From Eubacterium sp. UBA3279 (GTDB lineage: Bacteria; Bacillota; Clostridia; Lachnospirales; Lachnospiraceae), in contig DETV01000080.1 in assembly GCA_002361775.1 (NCBI GenBank), positions 1 to 63,893 of the forward strand: 63,893 bases of DNA, given 5' to 3'. Each line of letters opens with the position of its first letter. Position 1 is the stretch's first letter. The notes under the pieces are model-generated. The model was not told where the DNA came from. It ran no database searches and saw only the letters and a list, made by a program, of their open reading frames with translations. Both the position numbers and the translations under genes were made by a program. Below, piece after piece: positions 58,891-63,893 of this stretch.

Positions 58891-59916
58891 TTATTGGATA
58901 AACATGGCGTCCCCAAAACTGAAGAAACGATACCGTTCTTTGACAGCTTCTTCATAGGCGTGCATGATTTTTTCTTTTCCTGCCAACGCAGATACCAGCA
59001 TCAGTAAGGTGGATTCCGGTAAATGGAAATTTGTAATCAGTCCGTCAATCATTTTAAAACGATATCCCGGATAAATGAAGATTTCTGTCCATCCGCTTCC
59101 GGCATGGAGAATTCCATCTTCAGAAGTGGCAGATTCCAGGGTACGGCAACTGGTAGTTCCTACAGAGATTACCCGGCCTCCCTGTTTTTTAGTATCGTTG
59201 ATCAATTTTGCCTGATCTTCTTCCACCACATAGAATTCAGAATGCATATGGTGGCTTTCCACATCATCTACTTTTACTGGACGGAAAGTACCAAGTCCTA
59301 CATGAAGGGTGACATGAGCAATGTTTACCCCCATGGATCTGACTTGGGCCAAAAGTTCTTCGGTGAAATGAAGTCCTGCGGTGGGAGCAGCAGCGGAGCC
59401 CTCGTTTTTTGCATATACCGTCTGGTAACGGTTTTTGTCTTCCAGTTTATGAGTGATATAAGGAGGAAGAGGCATTTCACCCAGTTGATCCAGGATTTCC
59501 TCAAAAATTCCTTCGTAGTGGAATTGGATCAGACGGTTTCCTTCTTCTACCACATCCAGGATTTCTCCGGTGAGGATTCCATCTCCAAAAGAAATAACTG
59601 CTCCGGGACGCGCTTTTTTCCCCGGTTTTACCAGGCACTCCCAGATGTCATTTTCTTTTCTCTTTAAGAGAAGAATTTCAATGAGGGCGCCGGTATCTTT
59701 TTTGTGGCCGTACAGTCTGGCAGGAATAACTTTCGTATCATTGATAACCAGACAGTCTCCCGGTTTTAAATAGCGTACAATGTGTTTGAAATCTGTATGT
59801 TCCAATTCGCCGGTAAGTTTGTCCAGATGCATCAACCGGGAAGAGGAACGATCTTCAAGAGGATCCTGAGCAATCAGTTCCTGGGGAAGGTCATAATAAA
59901 AATCCGATGTTTTCAT
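58891..59916 (-). CDS. queA: tRNA preQ1 ribosyltransferase-isomerase
   Basis: 341 residues. Start at 59916 (MKTSDFYYDLPQELIAQDPL, the standard N-terminus) with AAAGGAGA upstream on the minus strand. QueA transfers the ribosyl of SAM to preQ1 in tRNA to make epoxyqueuosine. Marks: DCLVINDTKVIPARLYGHK, AAPTAGLHFTEELL, HVTLHVGLGTFRPV and ITNFHLPESTLLMLVSA. It stands alone without tgt or ruvB, which often accompany it. Confidence 0.97.
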   Translation of the reverse strand: MKTSDFYYDLPQELIAQDPLEDRSSSRLMHLDKLTGELEHTDFKHIVRYLKPGDCLVINDTKVIPARLYGHKKDTGALIEILLLKRKENDIWECLVKPGKKARPGAVISFGDGILTGEILDVVEEGNRLIQFHYEGIFEEILDQLGEMPLPPYITHKLEDKNRYQTVYAKNEGSAAAPTAGLHFTEELLAQVRSMGVNIAHVTLHVGLGTFRPVKVDDVESHHMHSEFYVVEEDQAKLINDTKKQGGRVISVGTTSCRTLESATSEDGILHAGSGWTEIFIYPGYRFKMIDGLITNFHLPESTLLMLVSALAGKEKIMHAYEEAVKERYRFFSFGDAMFIQ

Positions 59917-60080
59917 GGATATAGTCTCCTTTATATTTTCAGTCATGGATAAAAGAACTATCCTGTGAATCGTACTCACTATACCACTTTCTTGATATTA
60001 CTGCAACTGAATAATTTCTTTGCTGTCACCAGATAATCGTGGTAAAATGAACAGGAACGGAGGGGAAAGAAGGTGAAATT

Positions 60081-60311
60081 ATGAAAGAATGGTATTCAGA
60101 AGAATCTTACGTAAAGAAATTTTTAAATACTATGGTAGAAATTCTGTTTCAGAAAATCCCATTTCCCAGACAGGCAGAGGGGCGCAACATTGATTACGAT
60201 AGACAAGCAGGGGAATTTTACTATAGAACCCTATCGCTTAATGGATTTGAAATAAGGAGGAAAAGTTTATGCCAGTTTTTGATTTTACTAATGATAAAAA
60301 GAAAGAAGTAA
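60081..60311 (+). CDS. Small protein upstream of the Lon-like ATPase
   Basis: 76 residues. ATG 60081 has a fair ribosome site (GAAGGTG). The first 60 residues look like real protein (EWYSEESYVKKFLNTMVEIL, then RNIDYDRQAGEFYYRTLSLN) and the frame overlaps the next gene by 43 bases, in which the downstream ribosome site AAGGAGG and start are embedded. The last 15 residues are therefore constrained by the other frame. A truncated gene is also possible. I do not recognise the family. Confidence 0.5.
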   Translation: MKEWYSEESYVKKFLNTMVEILFQKIPFPRQAEGRNIDYDRQAGEFYYRTLSLNGFEIRRKSLCQFLILLMIKRKK

Positions 60312-61765
60312 AAGAAGGAGAATGTACATACCAGATTTTATATTCAGATGAAAGTGTGGCGTCACCGGAAAAACCCATATTGCTTTTAAGTAGCCGTACC
60401 AGAAAGAGAAGTCATCATTCCAGTGGTTTTTTTACCAATCAATCTCAGCGGACATCGTTTGAATTTAAGGAAGAAGAGGGAACCTTTGCAGAAGATATTC
60501 TGAAAATTGACGCCCGTTTTATCAGTCTGATCCGCTGGCTGGGAGAAAATCATATCAATGTCCGGTTATCGGGAGAAAACCGGGAAGAAGGTTATGCTGT
60601 CTATAAAATAAGAGAACTGGCTGGAGGGGCGGGAACAAAGCTTTCTGCTAAAGACGGCTTTTTACAGTTTATGATTGAACGATTACTTTCCAGCAGTGCG
60701 CCAAATCCGGGAGAAGACGAAGAGATGGATGAAGACAGTGCAGAAGATGGAGACAGTATGAAGCTTACCAGTCTTCAGAGTATAACCGATTTTATGAATT
60801 GTGCCGGAAAGACCATACCGGATAATATTCGGTTGTGGGCAAGAAGAAATCTGGCAGTGGCCCGTTCTCATGAAGTTTCGCCGGAGGAAAAACGCCATGC
60901 CCAGAGAGCGCTGTCTATTATGATGAATATTCAGTGGAAAAATCATTATTTTGAGTCTATTGATCCGGTGGCAGCAAGAAAAATTCTGGATGAGGAATTG
61001 TACGGAATGGAAAAGGTAAAACAGCGTATAATGGAAACGATTATTCAGATTAATCGTACCCATACGCTGCCGGCATACGGTCTGTTGCTCTGTGGACCTG
61101 CAGGAACAGGAAAATCTCAGATTGCTTATGCGGTAGCCAGAATTCTGAAATTGCCCTGGACTACTTTGGATATGAGTTCTATCAATGACCCGGAGCAGCT
61201 TACCGGAAGTTCACGGATTTATGCCAATGCAAAACCGGGAATTATTATGGAAGCATTTTCTATGGCGGGAGAATCCAATCTGGTATTTATTATCAATGAA
61301 TTGGATAAGGCAGCCTCAGGAAAGGGGAATGGCAATCCGGCAGATGTATTGCTGACACTGTTGGATAATCTTGGATTTACAGATAATTATATGGAATGTA
61401 TGATTCCCACAGGCGGGGTTTATCCCATTGCCACGGCCAACGATAAATCTCAGATCAGCGCTCCTTTGATGTCCCGGTTTGCGGTGATTGATATTCCTGA
61501 TTATACAATAGAAGAAAAGAAAGTTATTTTTTCCCGGTATGCTATGCCAAAAGTATTAAAGAGAATGAGTCTTCGGGAAGAAGAATTTTCTATGACAGAA
61601 GAAGCTCTTGATAAGGTGATGGAATTATATAAAAATACAAGCGGAATACGTGATCTGGAGCAGGCAGCAGAGCATATTGCGGCGAATGCTTTGTACCGGA
61701 TTGAGGTGGAACATCTTGAGAAAGTTGTGGTGACACAAGAGATGGCAGAAGAACTGCTGGGATGA
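60269..61765 (+). CDS. Lon-like AAA+ ATPase without protease domain
   Basis: 498 residues; ATG 60269 after AAGGAGG. Residues 1-230 are of unknown fold with a very acidic stretch (PGEDEEMDEDSAEDGD, about 149-165). From about 240 the sequence matches the Lon ATPase module: ILDEELYGMEKVKQRIMETI, Walker A GPAGTGKSQ at about 276-284, Walker B-like VFIINELDKAASG, then GVYPIATANDKSQISAPLMS RF and an alpha-helical lid. It stops where the Lon S16 serine-lysine protease would begin, so it should remodel rather than degrade. Walker B has Asn-Glu in place of Asp-Glu. Confidence 0.87.
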   Translation: MPVFDFTNDKKKEVKEGECTYQILYSDESVASPEKPILLLSSRTRKRSHHSSGFFTNQSQRTSFEFKEEEGTFAEDILKIDARFISLIRWLGENHINVRLSGENREEGYAVYKIRELAGGAGTKLSAKDGFLQFMIERLLSSSAPNPGEDEEMDEDSAEDGDSMKLTSLQSITDFMNCAGKTIPDNIRLWARRNLAVARSHEVSPEEKRHAQRALSIMMNIQWKNHYFESIDPVAARKILDEELYGMEKVKQRIMETIIQINRTHTLPAYGLLLCGPAGTGKSQIAYAVARILKLPWTTLDMSSINDPEQLTGSSRIYANAKPGIIMEAFSMAGESNLVFIINELDKAASGKGNGNPADVLLTLLDNLGFTDNYMECMIPTGGVYPIATANDKSQISAPLMSRFAVIDIPDYTIEEKKVIFSRYAMPKVLKRMSLREEEFSMTEEALDKVMELYKNTSGIRDLEQAAEHIAANALYRIEVEHLEKVVVTQEMAEELLG

Positions 61766-61859
61766 GTGAAAAGTCCACTGATATTGAGAGATTCCTCCAT
61801 TGAAGGATAAACAATCCCTTGCTATGATGCCAGAAGAATATAAAATGGGAGATGTATCA

Positions 61860-63644
61860 ATGACAGAAAAGAATTTAAGCGCAAAAGGAACAGCAGCCCA
61901 CTGGAGATTCGACTCCAGATATTTCCAGTCAGGAAGTCTGGAAGAAAATAATCTGATAATAAAAGATATTTCCGGAAAGGGAAACCATCTCAGATTAAAT
62001 ACAGATCGGATTCGGAAAGGCGAAAATGCCTCATTCTATATGAGTTTTCCCAAAGATAATATTCAGGAAGATCCAGAGGCGGAATGTCTCTGGATCACTC
62101 CTCTGAATGTAGAAGAGGGTAAAAAAACAGGTGCATTTTTTGAGACTGTAAAAGAGGCCCCTATCAATGGTGAAGAGTTTCGGGAAGGATATACCATTGA
62201 AGTGGTACTGAAATTGCCGGAAAAAATCTGTGAATGGTCCTCTGTTTTAGGACAGAAAGGTACAGGAAAACTGGCGAGGATGGAAGGTGGAGAGCCGGAA
62301 GCCAACGGTGGACTGAATATTTCAGAATCCTGGGAAATGCAGTGGAATCCCTGGACAACCAATAACGCAGAAGTTATAGATAACCCTACCACCTGGTCCG
62401 ACGCAGGAGGAGTTCAGCCGGAAAAATGGCATTATGTAGTGATAAAAAACGATGGAAACAGCACAGTAATGAGTGTAGATGGCATCCAGGTACAACGGTG
62501 TAATACTTTTCAGCCACAGGTGGGAATCAAGACTTTAAATACAGGAGAAGAAAAAGGCTGGGTAGTAGGAACTGCCTATTGGAGTGAAGCAAAAGAGTTT
62601 TCAGAAACCGAGTGCGGAGATGGTATTTTCAGAGGGTATATCCAGGAAATTCGTATATCTCAGGGTGTTATTGCGCCTTCTGAATATTTGCAGCAGGATT
62701 GTGTTGTAGATGAGAGATATCATGTTCCTGGAGATGATCTTCCTTATCCGGAACTGGCAAATAAAGAAAACTATACTTTTGTAAATATACCTGATCCTCA
62801 GTATCAGACACAATATAAACCGGAGATTGTAGATGCTCAGATGGAGTGGATTCGGGAAAACAGGGAAAAATATCATATTGTTATGACAATGTGTGTAGGT
62901 GATCTGAGCCAGGATGGAACGAAAAGAGAGTATGAGAGAGCAGACCAGGCATTTTCTGTTTTGGATCAGGCACAGATTCCTTATCTGGTAACTGATGGAA
63001 ATCATGATAATTCTTTATATAAAAAATATTTTGGTGGAAATCGGTATCAGAATATGGAGGGATATCAGGGAACAGGTCCTTCCGGAATTTCCAGTTATTC
63101 TATTCTTCCGGCAGGTTCTTATGAATATCTTTTCCTGTCCCTGCCCTGGAATCCGGCAGATATGGACGCAGATAAAGAATGGGTATTAGAGGTATTGAAA
63201 ACCCATAAGTCTTATCCCACGATTATCTTTTCTCACTTTAATGAGGAACCGGAGATTTATGTAAAACCCTTTGATCAGGTATTTATGACGGTACGGGGAC
63301 ACATTGAAGACAGATGGGTAGAAACCTTTGAAAATAATTACGGTCATCCGGTTATTGATGTGGTGACCAATTATCAGTTTGATCTTTATGGAGGAAATGG
63401 ATGGCTAAGCACCATGGAATTTGATGAAAAAAGAAATGAGATTTTATTTCATTGCTATTCTCCGTGGGTGGAAAAGAAAAGAAAAATACTTCAGGGAGAA
63501 ATTGCCAATGAAGGAATTCTTCTTCCGGATGAGATGGGTCTGTTCCCATTTGACAAACTCTGTAATCGAATGAAAGATACAGATAATATAACTGTAAAAA
63601 TGAATTTTGGTAAGAGATTTAATGAGATAATTTCTCAAAAATAA
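61860..63644 (+). CDS. LamG/concanavalin-like domain fused to metallophosphoesterase
   Basis: 594 residues; ATG 61860 has GGGAG 8 bases upstream and is preferred to the TTG at 61800. Residues about 10-290 form a LamG/laminin-like jelly-roll (AAHWRFDSRYFQSGSLEENN, GYTIEVVLKLPEK, MSVDGIQVQR). Residues about 310-560 are a calcineurin-type phosphoesterase: IPDPQYQ (D), CVGDLSQDG (GD), TDGNHDN (GNHD), FSHFNEEP (SH) and VRGHIEDR (GH). There is no signal peptide, odd for a carbohydrate-binding type domain, which is usually extracellular. Substrate unknown. Confidence 0.87.
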   Translation: MTEKNLSAKGTAAHWRFDSRYFQSGSLEENNLIIKDISGKGNHLRLNTDRIRKGENASFYMSFPKDNIQEDPEAECLWITPLNVEEGKKTGAFFETVKEAPINGEEFREGYTIEVVLKLPEKICEWSSVLGQKGTGKLARMEGGEPEANGGLNISESWEMQWNPWTTNNAEVIDNPTTWSDAGGVQPEKWHYVVIKNDGNSTVMSVDGIQVQRCNTFQPQVGIKTLNTGEEKGWVVGTAYWSEAKEFSETECGDGIFRGYIQEIRISQGVIAPSEYLQQDCVVDERYHVPGDDLPYPELANKENYTFVNIPDPQYQTQYKPEIVDAQMEWIRENREKYHIVMTMCVGDLSQDGTKREYERADQAFSVLDQAQIPYLVTDGNHDNSLYKKYFGGNRYQNMEGYQGTGPSGISSYSILPAGSYEYLFLSLPWNPADMDADKEWVLEVLKTHKSYPTIIFSHFNEEPEIYVKPFDQVFMTVRGHIEDRWVETFENNYGHPVIDVVTNYQFDLYGGNGWLSTMEFDEKRNEILFHCYSPWVEKKRKILQGEIANEGILLPDEMGLFPFDKLCNRMKDTDNITVKMNFGKRFNEIISQK

Positions 63645-63654
63645 AAAAATATTT

Positions 63655-63688
63655 AGAAGAAGCTTTCTGTAGGAAGGCTTCTTTTTTT
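63655..63688 (+). terminator. Terminator after the LamG-phosphoesterase gene
   Basis: AAGAAGCTTTC and GAAGGCTTCTT pair with one wobble and a short loop, followed by seven T. Confidence 0.88.
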
Positions 63689-63775
63689 GTCCGTCCATGT
63701 TGAAAAATGTAGAAAAATATGCTACATTGATTAACAGAAAATTGGAAAAAAATGGTAATTGCAGGAGGCGATTTT

Positions 63776-63889
63776 TTGAAAAGGCAATATTTGGAGGAAA
63801 ATGTGTATGACACATTTTTAAATCGCATGAAGCTGATTTTTGAGGATTTTGATAACATTTTTATTTCCTTGGTGGTAGTATATAAATAG
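63776..63889 (+). pseudogene. Truncated N-terminus, probably of a PAPS-reductase-family protein
   Basis: TTG 63776 has AGGAGG 7 bases upstream and opens KRQYLEENVYDTFLNRMKLI followed by FEDFDNIFISL, then stops at 63887 after VVVYK. The segment before the break resembles the start of phosphoadenosine-phosphosulfate reductase family proteins (DUF3440-like), in which FDNIxxSF is followed at once by the SGGKDS loop. Here GGTGGT is still visible in the next frame, so a small deletion may have destroyed the loop. The window ends 4 bases later, so the rest cannot be judged. Recalled from general knowledge, not searched. Confidence 0.4.
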
Positions 63890-63893
63890 TACA

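Overview
The window reads as chromosomal DNA from an anaerobic, spore-forming, Gram-positive gut Firmicute, most likely a member of the Lachnospiraceae (Blautia-like; the genus is a guess). Evidence: Spo0A, CotF-like coat proteins, an electron-bifurcating [FeFe] hydrogenase set, a sodium-pumping biotin decarboxylase cluster, a PPi-type phosphofructokinase, YARHG and GlpP proteins, strong AGGAGG ribosome sites and TTGACA/TATAAT promoters, moderately low GC. No tRNA, rRNA or CRISPR array was seen.

Layout. 1-2336 is a complete IS21-family element (istA/istB) whose left end is exactly base 1; it interrupts a small gene whose 3' end follows. 2.3-11.4 kb is accessory: an HTH/RhuM-Fic pair that looks like a toxin-antitoxin module, small decayed genes, then a run of GNAT acetyltransferases, a Nudix-GNAT fusion and methyltransferases (two of them broken), flanked by two Xre-type regulators. 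11.4-24 kb is housekeeping and sporulation: ybaK, spo0A, glgA, two small coat-like genes, recA-recX with an SOS box, rny, a phosphoesterase, scpA-scpB, a D,D-carboxypeptidase, glpP and a zinc-ribbon/YARHG membrane protein. 24-32.4 kb is metabolism: a MATE exporter, PPi-phosphofructokinase, and a five-gene cluster joining a 12S-type carboxyltransferase, lipoprotein-like delta subunit, biotin carrier, sodium-translocating beta subunit and 5S-type carboxyltransferase.

32.4-34.0 kb is a graveyard in which an exporter-like protein, a response regulator and a histidine kinase survive as end fragments in their original order. 34.0-43.6 kb is the most unusual locus: a cytosolic M3 oligopeptidase followed by a complete oligopeptide importer (oppABCDF plus a small membrane protein) in which OppC carries a seven-repeat RCC1-like beta-propeller in its first external loop and OppF carries a long helical insertion between Walker A and the Q-loop. 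I regard this as the best candidate for an undescribed system in the window.

43.6-48.6 kb holds a structured intergenic repeat, a MurR/RpiR regulator, a BaiN-type flavoprotein, cmk, ispH and an S1-domain protein. 48.7-52.9 kb is the three-gene hydrogenase operon. 53-63.9 kb holds an ABC-F ATPase, a MoxR/DUF58/membrane operon, a sirtuin-like protein with altered catalytic motifs, queA on the minus strand, a protease-less Lon-like AAA ATPase with a small upstream ORF, a LamG-metallophosphoesterase, and at the very end what looks like the truncated start of a PAPS-reductase-family gene. Starts were moved from the longest open frame where a ribosome site clearly favoured an internal codon.
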